Assembly (NCBI RefSeq): GCF_018323885.1
Contig: NZ_AP024585.1
Span: forward strand, 3,782,001 to 3,846,000
DNA: 64,000 nt
Origin: Citrobacter amalonaticus
GTDB lineage: Bacteria; Pseudomonadota; Gammaproteobacteria; Enterobacterales; Enterobacteriaceae
Direction: 5' to 3'
Below, one piece after another: positions 19,551 to 27,767 of the stretch (its first letter is position 1; every line of letters begins with the position of its first letter). Under the pieces are notes generated by a model, which did not search any database, was not told where the DNA came from, and saw only the letters and a program-made list of their open reading frames with translations. A program made the position numbers and the translations under genes.

Positions 19551-20969
19551 TTACTCTCCATCCCCGAGCAGTTTCATGCAGATCGCCTGATGTTTTTTTT
19601 TGTTCAGGGTATAAAAAATCATCGAAAACAGTGACAGGAGTTGCCCGCAAACCGGCGTCAGGACCATCAAAATAAGCAATCCATGTAATGTTCCCGCCGT
19701 TTGCGCCTGCGCGCCGGGTAGATAACCAATAAGATCAAGGACGCCGCCCAGCACAAAGGCACCCAGCGCAGAACCAAATTTGTTGGAGAACGTTAATGTG
19801 GAGGAGGCAATTCCGGCGGCATTCTTTTTCGTTTTCCAGCGTAATTCATCCGCGCAATCAGTGACCATCATCCAGGTAATCAGCGACCCGCCCTGACAAA
19901 ACGCCATCACGCAGGCGAGAAGTATCAAAGTAAAGGTGACATTTTCAGGCGAGAAGGTGAGCCAGAGTATCAGCGAGGGAACCATGGCAATAAAACAGAT
20001 GATCACAAATGCCGTTTTATTTCCATAGCGAGATACTAACCACTTAACCAGCAGATATATTGATGCGCCAAACAGCATATTCAGTAATGCTCCCGTCGCA
20101 ACCAGCTTTGTATTGTGGAGAACCCACGTATAAAACTGAACGGTCACCCCGGCGGTAATCGCTAAGGACAGCGTGTTCGCCGAAGAGGCCAACGCCAGGC
20201 ATCCCAGTGAACGACTACGAAAAGCCAGCGACAGCTGTTTGAAAACGGCCACCACAATATTCTGCTGTTCGCCCGACGGGTCGGTCTGTAATCCCTTTTC
20301 ATCGTGCACAATACGTTGCCAGTTATCCTGTCTGCGGGCGCCGTAAGCGCAAATCCAGAATCCCAGCGTGGTCACAACCCCAAATAAAATGCCGAGGTAG
20401 TGATAGCTATGAAAATCAACCACCACATTGCCCGTCGCATCCCGGGTCTGGCTGAATGCAGATAAAATATAAATGCCGCCCGCGCTGACGATAAACTGGG
20501 CGATAATCCCGGTAAATTGCTTGAATAACACAATATTACTGCGTTCATTGACCTTGTCTGTAATGTAGGCCGTTAATGAGTGGTACGGGATATTCGACAC
20601 GGTAGAGACAAGGGAGTAGAGCATATAAACGCAGGCGATATAAACCACCCTGCCCGTCGCGGAGAAATCCGGAGAGGCAAAAACCATCCAGGTTGTAAAA
20701 CCCAGTACCGGTGCTGATGTGATTATCCAGAAGCGGTATTTACCCAGTCGCGTCCGGGTTCTGTCACCCATCGCGCCCATCACCGGATCGATAAACGCAT
20801 CAATCCCCCGTGCGGCAAGCGTGATGGCGCCCACCGTGGCCGGATTCACACCATAGACATCAGAAGCATAGGTAATAAAGAAAACCAGCATCGCGTAAAA
20901 ACTGAGGTTGGAGGCAAATCCGCCCCCCATCGCGTAGCAGAGTTTGTCAGAGACCGTCAGACGTTCCAT
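19551..20969 (-). CDS. GPH-family (melibiose-type) sugar:cation symporter
   Basis: 472 residues with about 12 hydrophobic segments. The family landmarks are near the N-terminus: YAMGGGFASNLSFYAMLVFF, the cation-site motif ARGIDAFIDPVMGAMGDRTRTRLGKYRFWI, and later NIPYHSLTAYITD. These match the glycoside-pentoside-hexuronide family (MelB, YicJ, YihO). AAGGACA lies upstream of the ATG. First gene of the symporter-sulfatase-LysR operon. The likely substrate is a sulfated or acidic sugar; this is inferred from the sulfatase neighbour. Confidence 0.88.
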   Translation of the reverse strand: MERLTVSDKLCYAMGGGFASNLSFYAMLVFFITYASDVYGVNPATVGAITLAARGIDAFIDPVMGAMGDRTRTRLGKYRFWIITSAPVLGFTTWMVFASPDFSATGRVVYIACVYMLYSLVSTVSNIPYHSLTAYITDKVNERSNIVLFKQFTGIIAQFIVSAGGIYILSAFSQTRDATGNVVVDFHSYHYLGILFGVVTTLGFWICAYGARRQDNWQRIVHDEKGLQTDPSGEQQNIVVAVFKQLSLAFRSRSLGCLALASSANTLSLAITAGVTVQFYTWVLHNTKLVATGALLNMLFGASIYLLVKWLVSRYGNKTAFVIICFIAMVPSLILWLTFSPENVTFTLILLACVMAFCQGGSLITWMMVTDCADELRWKTKKNAAGIASSTLTFSNKFGSALGAFVLGGVLDLIGYLPGAQAQTAGTLHGLLILMVLTPVCGQLLSLFSMIFYTLNKKKHQAICMKLLGDGE

Positions 20970-21477
20970 TTTATTGTCCTTGTATTTTGTATGGCCTCCT
21001 TATTGTTAAAAAAGAGAGACTCGGGACGACAATTGTTTGCATCCTGAACCTATAGTAAAAACCTATAATCCCCCGCGCCTGCGCATCGCGTGGGTAAATA
21101 ATATTTTGTAATTATTCAGTTTTTATTCCGCAGCCGTAACCGGCATTGATTAAACGCGCCGCTGGACAATATTCATATTTGTGACCCTGGTTCAATTTCC
21201 GCCACCGACAGTACGGGTGGCGCAATGGCCTGACATTGGCCCACACTCTGTTTTTACGCTCCTCTGTTCGTGATGTCTGGCATCCGATTGTGCCGCTCGG
21301 CTCAACGAACCTTCGGGGCCAACTTGACGGTCATGCCGTGAACCTCAGTCCTGGCGTTTTTATACACAATTTGACATAAGGGCAGGAAATATCGACTGTT
21401 GTGGGGTAAGTCCATTTTGTCAGGTAACGAGGCAGGCTATACTCTTTCAAACACTCATCTCAGAGGCAGCAACTGGC
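20970..21477. other. Intergenic region between the symporter operon and luxR
   Basis: 508 bp between divergently transcribed genes with no supportable ORF. It should hold the symporter promoter (left-reading) and the luxR promoter (right-reading). No lux-box palindrome (CTG-N10-CAG) was found here. Confidence 0.4.
21417..21443 (+). promoter_or_regulatory. Possible luxR promoter
   Basis: TTGTCA (21417-21422) and TATACT (21438-21443), spaced 15 bp, or 16 bp if TTTGTC is used. It lies 35 bp before the GTG start of luxR. The -10 is good and the spacing is short, so this is tentative. Confidence 0.35.
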
Positions 21478-22170
21478 GTGAAGGATATGTATTACAACGA
21501 TGAAGGGATCAATGCGTTAATCCAGAATGAACTGAATGCGTTCATTAAGGACTACAAAAATACGATCTACGCATATGCGATTATGAACAAGAAAGATCCC
21601 TCGCAAATGCAGATTATCAATAATAATCCTGAGTGGTTTAACATCTATCTTGAAAGAAAATACCAGTTTATTGACCCTGTTATTATTAGGGCTTTAAGCA
21701 GTGTTGAAGATTTTTTCTGGGAGAACAAGGTGCTGCTGGCGAACGGTTATAACCTGACGCGCATTTTCAGTGAAAGTTCTGAACACAATATTTATCAGGG
21801 TCAGACGTTTCCCCTGCATGACTATCTGAATAATCTTGTCGTATTATCCATCATCAGCCAGAAGGATTCGGGGATAGAGATGGAAGCCTGCCGCGCGCAC
21901 TTCATGCATTTTCTCATTCAGTTACATCAAAAGACCCTTAATCTTTACAGTAAAGTGCATCAGAAAAAGAACGTTTTTTTGTCACCGCGCGAACGACAAA
22001 TTTTGAAGTGGGTTAGTGCGGGTAAAACCTATGCCGAAGTCTCGGTTATATTGTCAATTGCAGAGCGAACCGTGAAATTTCATATGAGCAATGCAATGAA
22101 AAAGCTGGGCGTAAACAACGCCAGGCATGCGGTAAAACTTGGAATGGAGCTCAGATTACTGGATAACTGA
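21478..22170 (+). CDS. LuxR-family quorum-sensing regulator (CroR/EsaR-like)
   Basis: 230 residues from a GTG at 21478; an ATG at 21487 is the alternative. The N-terminal autoinducer-binding domain keeps the usual aromatic and acid set, counted from the GTG: Trp53, Tyr57, Asp66-Pro67 and Trp81 (WFNIYLERKYQFIDP, FFWENK). The C-terminal LuxR HTH reads LSPRERQILKWVSAGKTYAEVSVIL ... AERTVKFHMSNAMKKLGVNNARHAV. It should bind N-acyl-homoserine lactone and DNA in the cytoplasm. It converges on the luxI gene with 13 bp between stops, the arrangement of esaR/esaI-type pairs, many of which are repressors released by AHL. Which mode applies here is unknown. Confidence 0.9.
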   Translation: MKDMYYNDEGINALIQNELNAFIKDYKNTIYAYAIMNKKDPSQMQIINNNPEWFNIYLERKYQFIDPVIIRALSSVEDFFWENKVLLANGYNLTRIFSESSEHNIYQGQTFPLHDYLNNLVVLSIISQKDSGIEMEACRAHFMHFLIQLHQKTLNLYSKVHQKKNVFLSPRERQILKWVSAGKTYAEVSVILSIAERTVKFHMSNAMKKLGVNNARHAVKLGMELRLLDN

Positions 22171-22183
22171 ACTCCGTGCGGGA

Positions 22184-22819
22184 TTACAGACGGCGAAGTT
22201 GTTGAAGTATCTCGCGGAGCCAGTGGCTGGCCTTATCTTTGCTGATGATGCTCTCAATTGCGCTCTCACTCGCCGGCATAAAAATATAGTAGATAGTTTC
22301 ACCTTTCTCAGAAAGTCCTTTCTGAATCACGTCAATTTTCCAGTTCGCATGACGGAAAATGGCATACATACCGCGACTGGCAACGGCGAACATGCCCCGA
22401 TACTGTTTCTTCATGCAATAGACGATCATTGCCAGAAACAGTGCCTTACTGGCGGGCATCCCACGAAGGTTTCCGCAATCACGTCTCTCTTTATCTAAAA
22501 ACAGGCGGCTCACTTCACAGCAGGGAATATCCGTAGGGAGCGTAATATTATCGAAGTACTCATGGAATATTTCGCTGATCATCGTCGGTTGCGTGGCATC
22601 GATAAATCGGGCGCCGCACAGGATTTCTCCCTCATGCATCCCTAACAGGTAAGTCGTGTTTTCGTTATCAAATTGATCCTTTTCCAGGCCATCAGTACAT
22701 TCTACTTTCCAGTTGAGCCGCTCACGAAATGTTCGGTTTCTCAGGCGGTAGAGTTCAGTGGCAAAACCTGACGGCAACTCATCGCGATCAAGCAAAAAAA
22801 ACTCAACAAAAGAGTTCAT
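22184..22819 (-). CDS. LuxI-family acyl-homoserine-lactone synthase (CroI/EsaI-like)
   Basis: 211 residues. All strongly conserved LuxI positions are present: Arg27, Phe31, Trp37, Asp48, Asp51, Arg71 (CGARF), Glu102 and Arg105 (CCEVSRLF). It makes N-acyl-homoserine lactone from S-adenosylmethionine and an acyl carrier protein-bound fatty acid in the cytoplasm. AGGA lies nine bases before the ATG. Convergent with luxR, and a lux-box-like palindrome lies 39 bp upstream of its start. The acyl chain length cannot be predicted with confidence from sequence. Citrobacter rodentium has a similar short-chain system named CroIR. Confidence 0.92.
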   Translation of the reverse strand: MNSFVEFFLLDRDELPSGFATELYRLRNRTFRERLNWKVECTDGLEKDQFDNENTTYLLGMHEGEILCGARFIDATQPTMISEIFHEYFDNITLPTDIPCCEVSRLFLDKERRDCGNLRGMPASKALFLAMIVYCMKKQYRGMFAVASRGMYAIFRHANWKIDVIQKGLSEKGETIYYIFMPASESAIESIISKDKASHWLREILQQLRRL

Positions 22820-22857
22820 TTATTCATTCCTGATAATAACATTCCGAAATTATTATC

Positions 22858-22877
22858 CCCTGTCTTTTAGGACAGCT
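22858..22877 (-). promoter_or_regulatory. lux-box-like palindrome upstream of luxI
   Basis: CCCTGTCTTTTAGGACAGCT fits the 20-bp lux-box frame NNCTG-N10-CAGNN, with inner arms CTGTC/GACAG. It is centred 48 bp before the luxI ATG. A GATAAT that could act as -10 lies at 22857-22852 on the minus strand, directly next to the box. Binding by the adjacent LuxR protein is inferred. Confidence 0.6.
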
Positions 22878-22914
22878 TTTTTTCAGGTCGGGTCTTCCTT
22901 ATACTTAAAAAATA

Positions 22915-22950
22915 CCTGACTAATAGCGCTCGCGGCACATACTAGTCAGG
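22915..22950. repeat. 8-bp inverted repeat upstream of luxI
   Basis: CCTGACTA (22915-22922) and TAGTCAGG (22943-22950) are exact inverses 20 bp apart. The half-sites resemble lux-box arms, but the spacing is too long for one standard box. It could be an operator pair or a weak hairpin. Confidence 0.4.
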
Positions 22951-23308
22951 CGGTCAAAGACCAACGTAACACCAGGGATAAATCCACCCGAGATTATCTA
23001 ACATTTAGACTCCCGGGTACAGAATGCAATAAGCACTTAATCAATAAAAAACTATTAAAACACGACAAATATCAAATATTTTACCTTATTATATTGCCCC
23101 TTGTATTTTCAAGGGGTAATATTTAAGGTTGAGTTAACTATTAAGCTCAATGCTGTTCCTCGCTCGATCACATCCTTTTACATCACGCGCCATTTTCTCT
23201 TTCTGTCCCTCTACCTCCATCCTTATTTCTCTCTTGTAAGAAAATAGTCCTGTTTGCAAAGATTGCGTGAGATCAGCGGAAGTTACGCTTCCGTAAGATG
23301 GTCGAATT
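22951..23308. other. AT-rich intergenic region between luxI and the ABM-domain gene
   Basis: No convincing gene. A 70-codon minus-strand frame (23134-23346) overlaps the end of the ABM-domain gene and has no recognisable features, so it is not called. Confidence 0.4.
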
Positions 23309-23614
23309 TTATCCTTCCGATGAATAATCTCGCAGAACGTGCGCAACGCGGATGCGGTAAAAAGAGAATATCGACTCCCGGCCTTCCCTTTGCGCTGCCC
23401 GGTGTTTCATGTTGCTCTTCCACACCGCGACGGCGTCTTCACTCTCCCACCAGGAAAGCGATAAAATCTTCCCTTCCGTACTCAGGCTTTTGAAACGCTC
23501 AATCGAAATGAAGCCCTCAATATTAACAAGTTCGTTCCTGAGTTCAGCGGCAAGCTGTAAATATCGCTCCTGCTGAGTCGGTACTGCATCCGCTTCAAAA
23601 ATCACCGCTATCAT
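23309..23614 (-). CDS. ABM-domain (antibiotic biosynthesis monooxygenase-like) small protein
   Basis: 101 residues from the ATG at 23614, with AGGAG seven bases upstream; the longer frame adds a sequence that does not fit the family. MIAVIFEADAVPTQQERYLQLAAELR, GFISIERFKS and LSLSWWESEDAVAVWK are typical of dimeric alpha/beta ABM proteins such as E. coli YqjZ. These act as cofactor-free or heme-related monooxygenases in some species, but the function here is unknown. It is 88 bp downstream of the LysR gene on the same strand. Confidence 0.75.
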   Translation of the reverse strand: MIAVIFEADAVPTQQERYLQLAAELRNELVNIEGFISIERFKSLSTEGKILSLSWWESEDAVAVWKSNMKHRAAQREGRESIFSFYRIRVAHVLRDYSSEG

Positions 23615-23702
23615 AACAATCTCCTGGGTTAGCATTTCCGCTACTTTAGCGGTAAGTACCGGGCAATACTTCGCTGAAGACCGAATCATGCCTGGTTAGG
23701 GA

Positions 23703-24638
23703 TCATGACGGCACATCCGCATTGAGCTTACTGTAGAACCCCTGTTCCAGTTTCGTTTCCAGTATTGACTGGACCTCAATCGCCAGGTTTTTATAGAACT
23801 CAGACAGTTCATCATCCTTACAGAGCAGGACAATTTTGCGGCGTTCTTTGCGATTGTTGATCCGGATGATCTTCAGCGAGTCAGTAAAGGCGGGAAGTGT
23901 GGTAATAAACAGCGGCGTGGTCAGCGTCCATCCGTAGCCGCAGGAAATTAATTTCAGAATGTCATCAGCATTATCCATTTCAAACTGGATAGACGGAGAC
24001 AGGTTATTCCATTTCAGCCAGTTGAGCGTCTGGATGCCGGTCGGCGTATTGCGGGTATAGGCGATGTAGTCCCTGTTTTTACACAACTCTTCCAGCCGCG
24101 TTTCCGGCCAGGCTTTGGGACAAACGCACAGAAACTCCTCTTCAATCAGCGGGTACATTCTGACATTAGGCGGCATCTCGGTATGCAGCATCGTGATGGC
24201 CAGGTTAATGCTGCCCGTATTCAGCGCGGAAAGCAGCCCCGATGCTGTACCGGTAACCTGGAAAATATGTTTCACCTGCGGTTGCAGGAAGGTCAGGATA
24301 TCCAGGCCGATAGATTTACCGATCGAATCCACAAAGCCGATTTTCAAATGTGAAATATGCCCGTGACTGATCGCGTTGATATGTTCCTGCAGATAAACAC
24401 CGCTATCGATAATCTTTTTTCCCAGCGGGTACAGCGCCTGCCCGGCTATCGTCATCTGAATGGGTCGCTGTGAACGGTTAATCACTTCAGTCTTTAAGCC
24501 ATTTTCCAGATTCGCGATCTGCTGAGAAATCGAGGATTGAGTCAGGTTGAGTTTCTTTGCCGCAGCGGTAAATGACCCCGTCTCAATGACTGCTAAAAAC
24601 GCCTGTAACTGCTTAAAATCGAAGTTAATATCCTTCAT
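23703..24638 (-). CDS. LysR-family regulator, divergent from the aspartase-like gene
   Basis: 311 residues. N-terminal winged HTH (FKQLQAFLAVIETGSFTAAAKKLNLTQSSISQQIANLENGL), then a LysR substrate-binding domain. It is transcribed away from the aspartase-like/dcu pair across a 138-bp shared promoter region, the classic layout for a LysR activator of its divergent operon. A dicarboxylate or amino-acid inducer is inferred from those neighbours. Confidence 0.87.
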   Translation of the reverse strand: MKDINFDFKQLQAFLAVIETGSFTAAAKKLNLTQSSISQQIANLENGLKTEVINRSQRPIQMTIAGQALYPLGKKIIDSGVYLQEHINAISHGHISHLKIGFVDSIGKSIGLDILTFLQPQVKHIFQVTGTASGLLSALNTGSINLAITMLHTEMPPNVRMYPLIEEEFLCVCPKAWPETRLEELCKNRDYIAYTRNTPTGIQTLNWLKWNNLSPSIQFEMDNADDILKLISCGYGWTLTTPLFITTLPAFTDSLKIIRINNRKERRKIVLLCKDDELSEFYKNLAIEVQSILETKLEQGFYSKLNADVPS

Positions 24639-24776
24639 TACCGCCTCTACTATTACATTTTTTAATAATGAGTATTTATCTTTTCAATGCTTTTTTTTCT
24701 TTGAGCCACTTCAAATTATCTGTACTGCCAGCCAATTAAGGTAGCGATACACCTTAATACAGGAAGAGACATAACG

Positions 24777-26207
24777 ATGCGTGAAGAAAAGGATCTATTA
24801 GGAACGTTAATGGTGCCGGAGGAAGCCTACTACGGTATTCAAACGCAACGGGCGGTACTGAATTTTTCAGTTTCGGGGAAAACGGCCGGGGACATTCCGC
24901 ATTTCCTGTGGTCAATCGCCGCGATAAAACAGGCGGCTGCTCAGGCCAACGCGCAAATTGGCGCGTTGGATCAGCAGAAAGCCGCCGTCATCGTGACGGC
25001 GTCGCAGGAGGTGATGAACGGCGATTTTGACGCCCATTTCCCGATTGATATTTTTCAGGGCGGCGGCGGCACCTCGACCAATATGAACATGAATGAAGTG
25101 GTGGCTAACCGCGCGAATGAACTGCTCACCGGCGTACGGGGATATGATGCGATTCACCCAAATACGCACGTTAATATGGGACAGTCGACCAACGACGTCA
25201 TTCCTGCGGCGATGAAAATGACCAGTCGCACGAATATCAGGCATTTGCTGGTGCAACTGGAAAAACTGGAAGCCGTACTGGCGGCTAAAAGCCGTGAGTT
25301 TGCCGACAAAGTGAAATTAGGCCGCACCTGCTTACAGGATGCGGTGCCAATGACGTTTGGCCAACAGTTTGGCGCCTATCGCACACAGGTCAACCGGCTT
25401 AGGGAAAAACTGGCCGAGGTCAACGAGGAGGCGCTGTATTTACCCCTGGGAGCGACGGCGATTGGTACGGGGTTGTCCACCCATGAGGGATATCTTCCGG
25501 CGGTGTATCAATGGCTGGAGACCCTCACTGGCGAGCCATATCGCCCGGAAGCGGATTTTTTCGATGGTCTGCAACACGGTGACTTCTATATTGAATTCTC
25601 CGCACAGCTCAAGAAAATCGCCGCCTTTCTCTCTAAAATGGCGACCGATTTTCGTATTCAGGGTTCAGGGCCGCGCGCTGGTTTTAATGAAATTTTAGTC
25701 CCTGCCGTGCAACCGGGTTCGTCCATCATGCCGGGCAAAATTAACCCGGTCATGCCCGAACTGATGAATCAAATTGCGTATCAGGTTATCGGTAATGACG
25801 TCACGGTAACCATGGCGGTTGAGGGCGGCGAGCTTGACCTGAACGTGTGGGAACCGGTGTTGCTAAAGGCGCTCTTCGAATCCTGCTCGTTACTGAGCCG
25901 GGGGATACCGCTGTTCATCGATAAATGTCTGAAAGATATCGCGATAAATGAAGAAGTGAGTGCTCGCTACGCAGAGGAGAGTACGGCGCTGGCCACCGTC
26001 GTGGCAACCCTGTTTGGCTATCAGATGGGATCGCGAATTGCAAAAACCGCGTATCAACAGCAGTGCAGCGTAAAGCAGGTCGTGCTGGCAGAAAAACTGC
26101 TGACACCGGAACAGGCGGATTATCTGCTTGATCCGATGAATATGACCGATCCGCAAAAGAGTACGGCAGCGATTAAACGTTATCAAACAGAAATGAATAT
26201 GTCGTAA
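24777..26207 (+). CDS. Aspartate ammonia-lyase-like enzyme (aspartase/fumarase superfamily)
   Basis: 476 residues, normal for aspartase (about 478). The superfamily signature GSSIMPGKINPVMPE (catalytic serine loop) and two further conserved blocks (GGGGTSTNMNMNEVVANRA and HPNTHVNMGQSTNDVIPAA) are present. The MPELMNQ after the signature is closer to aspartases than to FumC. It would convert L-aspartate to fumarate and ammonia in the cytoplasm. AGGAAGAGA lies upstream. It is followed after 111 bp by a Dcu-type transporter, so aspartate may be taken up, deaminated and the product exchanged. It seems more diverged than the housekeeping aspA, so a different amino-acid substrate is possible. Confidence 0.85.
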   Translation: MREEKDLLGTLMVPEEAYYGIQTQRAVLNFSVSGKTAGDIPHFLWSIAAIKQAAAQANAQIGALDQQKAAVIVTASQEVMNGDFDAHFPIDIFQGGGGTSTNMNMNEVVANRANELLTGVRGYDAIHPNTHVNMGQSTNDVIPAAMKMTSRTNIRHLLVQLEKLEAVLAAKSREFADKVKLGRTCLQDAVPMTFGQQFGAYRTQVNRLREKLAEVNEEALYLPLGATAIGTGLSTHEGYLPAVYQWLETLTGEPYRPEADFFDGLQHGDFYIEFSAQLKKIAAFLSKMATDFRIQGSGPRAGFNEILVPAVQPGSSIMPGKINPVMPELMNQIAYQVIGNDVTVTMAVEGGELDLNVWEPVLLKALFESCSLLSRGIPLFIDKCLKDIAINEEVSARYAEESTALATVVATLFGYQMGSRIAKTAYQQQCSVKQVVLAEKLLTPEQADYLLDPMNMTDPQKSTAAIKRYQTEMNMS

Positions 26208-26318
26208 TCATCTGTTATCGAGAAATAAGCGTTAACTGTAGGTAATGAATATTCCCTATTCATTACCTCACCCTCTCGTTGCCGATAAATAAAATATAAC
26301 AAAGAGCAGGTTAATTAT

Positions 26319-27617
26319 ATGGTGATATTACATGTCGTTTTATTACTGGGAACCATCATGCTTGCCGCCCGCTGGGGCGGAATTGGCGTCGGGTTTGCCG
26401 GCGGGATCGGATTAGCGATTTCGGTATTTATTTTTGGCGTTCCGGCAGGTTCTCCACCTGTCGACGTAATGCTGATTATTCTGTCTACCATTGTGGCGCT
26501 CTCAGCCATGCAACAGGCCGGCGGAATGGATTATCTCGTCACCCTGACCGAAAAATTACTGCGCCATAATCCCGGCTATCTTAATATTCTTGCCCCCACC
26601 GTAACGTTTATTCTGACGGTACTGTCCGGTACTGGTTATACCGCCATGTCGGTGATGAACGTGATTCAGGAAGTGGCGAAAGACAACGGTATCCGACCCA
26701 GCCAGCCGTTAAGCTCTGCGGTTGTGGCTTCGCAACTCGGGATTACCGCCTCCCCGATCTCTGCCGCCACGGCGATTATGTACGGCACCGTTGAGGTGAT
26801 GGGCGTGAGCTTCGGCGACGCAATGCTGATTATCCTGCCCACCGCGTTATTTGCCATGCTGATCGCGGCGTACATTGCCAGCAGACAAGGTGCCAAACTG
26901 GCCGACGATCCTGTGTGTCAAAAAATCATGCAGGAAAATAAAATTGTGCTGAATAAACAGGCCAGCCGCCCTATTCCCGCCGGAGCAAAATCCTCAGTCG
27001 CCATATTCCTGGTGGGAGTGGTCTTCGTGGTCTGTATGCTGCTGTTTAAATCCCTGATTGGGCATACCATTAATTCCCGCGACTTAATCATTATTACGAT
27101 GTTTGTCGTGTCCACGATCATTATTTTCACCTGCAAGCTGGACATGAAAGAGCTGAAGAACTCACCGATATTTAAATCCGGCGCGGAATCACTGGTGGTT
27201 GTATTAGGGATTGTCTGGCTTAGCAGCACGCTGATCGGTGCCCATATCGATGAGATCAAAATGGAAGCCAGCGACATATTACGCGCCTGGCCGTTCTTAC
27301 TGGCGGCGATATTTTTCTGTACCAGCGCCATGCTGTTTAGCCAGGGGGCAACCAGCGCATTGCTGATGCCTATCGCCGCCTCCATCGGAATTAGCCCGGA
27401 GGCAATATTAGCCAGTTTTGTCGCGGTCAGCGCACTTTATATCACGAATATTTACCCGACAACCGCGTTTGCGATAGCCACTGATGATACGGGTTCATTT
27501 CTCAGTTCGCGCTGGAATGGCTCAAAGATCGTTAATCACCCCTTCTTCCTGCCGGGATGTTTATCGATTATCTTCTCGGTACCATTTGGCTTTTTACTGG
27601 CACAGATGATTTTGTAA
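26319..27617 (+). CDS. Anaerobic C4-dicarboxylate transporter, DcuA/DcuB family
   Basis: 432 residues, the family length. About 10-12 hydrophobic segments are visible. Family-type motifs include GIGVGFAGGIGLAISVFIFGVPAG, TVTFILTVLSGTGYTAMSVMNVIQEVA and SQLGITASPISAATA. It exchanges fumarate, malate, aspartate and succinate across the inner membrane. Probably co-transcribed with the upstream aspartase-like gene and controlled by the divergent LysR protein. A strong hairpin lies after it. Confidence 0.9.
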   Translation: MVILHVVLLLGTIMLAARWGGIGVGFAGGIGLAISVFIFGVPAGSPPVDVMLIILSTIVALSAMQQAGGMDYLVTLTEKLLRHNPGYLNILAPTVTFILTVLSGTGYTAMSVMNVIQEVAKDNGIRPSQPLSSAVVASQLGITASPISAATAIMYGTVEVMGVSFGDAMLIILPTALFAMLIAAYIASRQGAKLADDPVCQKIMQENKIVLNKQASRPIPAGAKSSVAIFLVGVVFVVCMLLFKSLIGHTINSRDLIIITMFVVSTIIIFTCKLDMKELKNSPIFKSGAESLVVVLGIVWLSSTLIGAHIDEIKMEASDILRAWPFLLAAIFFCTSAMLFSQGATSALLMPIAASIGISPEAILASFVAVSALYITNIYPTTAFAIATDDTGSFLSSRWNGSKIVNHPFFLPGCLSIIFSVPFGFLLAQMIL

Positions 27618-27707
27618 TGGCGAAGACAGAACAGACCTGCCGTTGGCGGCTTTCTCTATCCCCCACGACATCACCAACGTAACCGTATTAAATATGTCGT
27701 GATGAAC

Positions 27708-27739
27708 AGCAGAACAGGTTGAGGTTAATCTGTTCTGCT
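27708..27739. terminator. Hairpin between dcu and the convergent fimbrial operon
   Basis: AGCAGAACAG (27708-27717) pairs perfectly with CTGTTCTGCT (27730-27739) around a 12-base loop. It sits between the dcu stop and the convergent end of fimbrial operon C, so it may stop transcription from both sides. There is only a short U-tract. Confidence 0.6.
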
Positions 27740-27767
27740 ATTCATCCATATGTTAGTTATTCGGCAA

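Noticed and set aside
23134..23346. 70-codon minus-strand frame between luxI and the ABM-domain gene
   Set aside because: No recognisable domain and it overlaps the ABM-domain gene; its composition is unremarkable.
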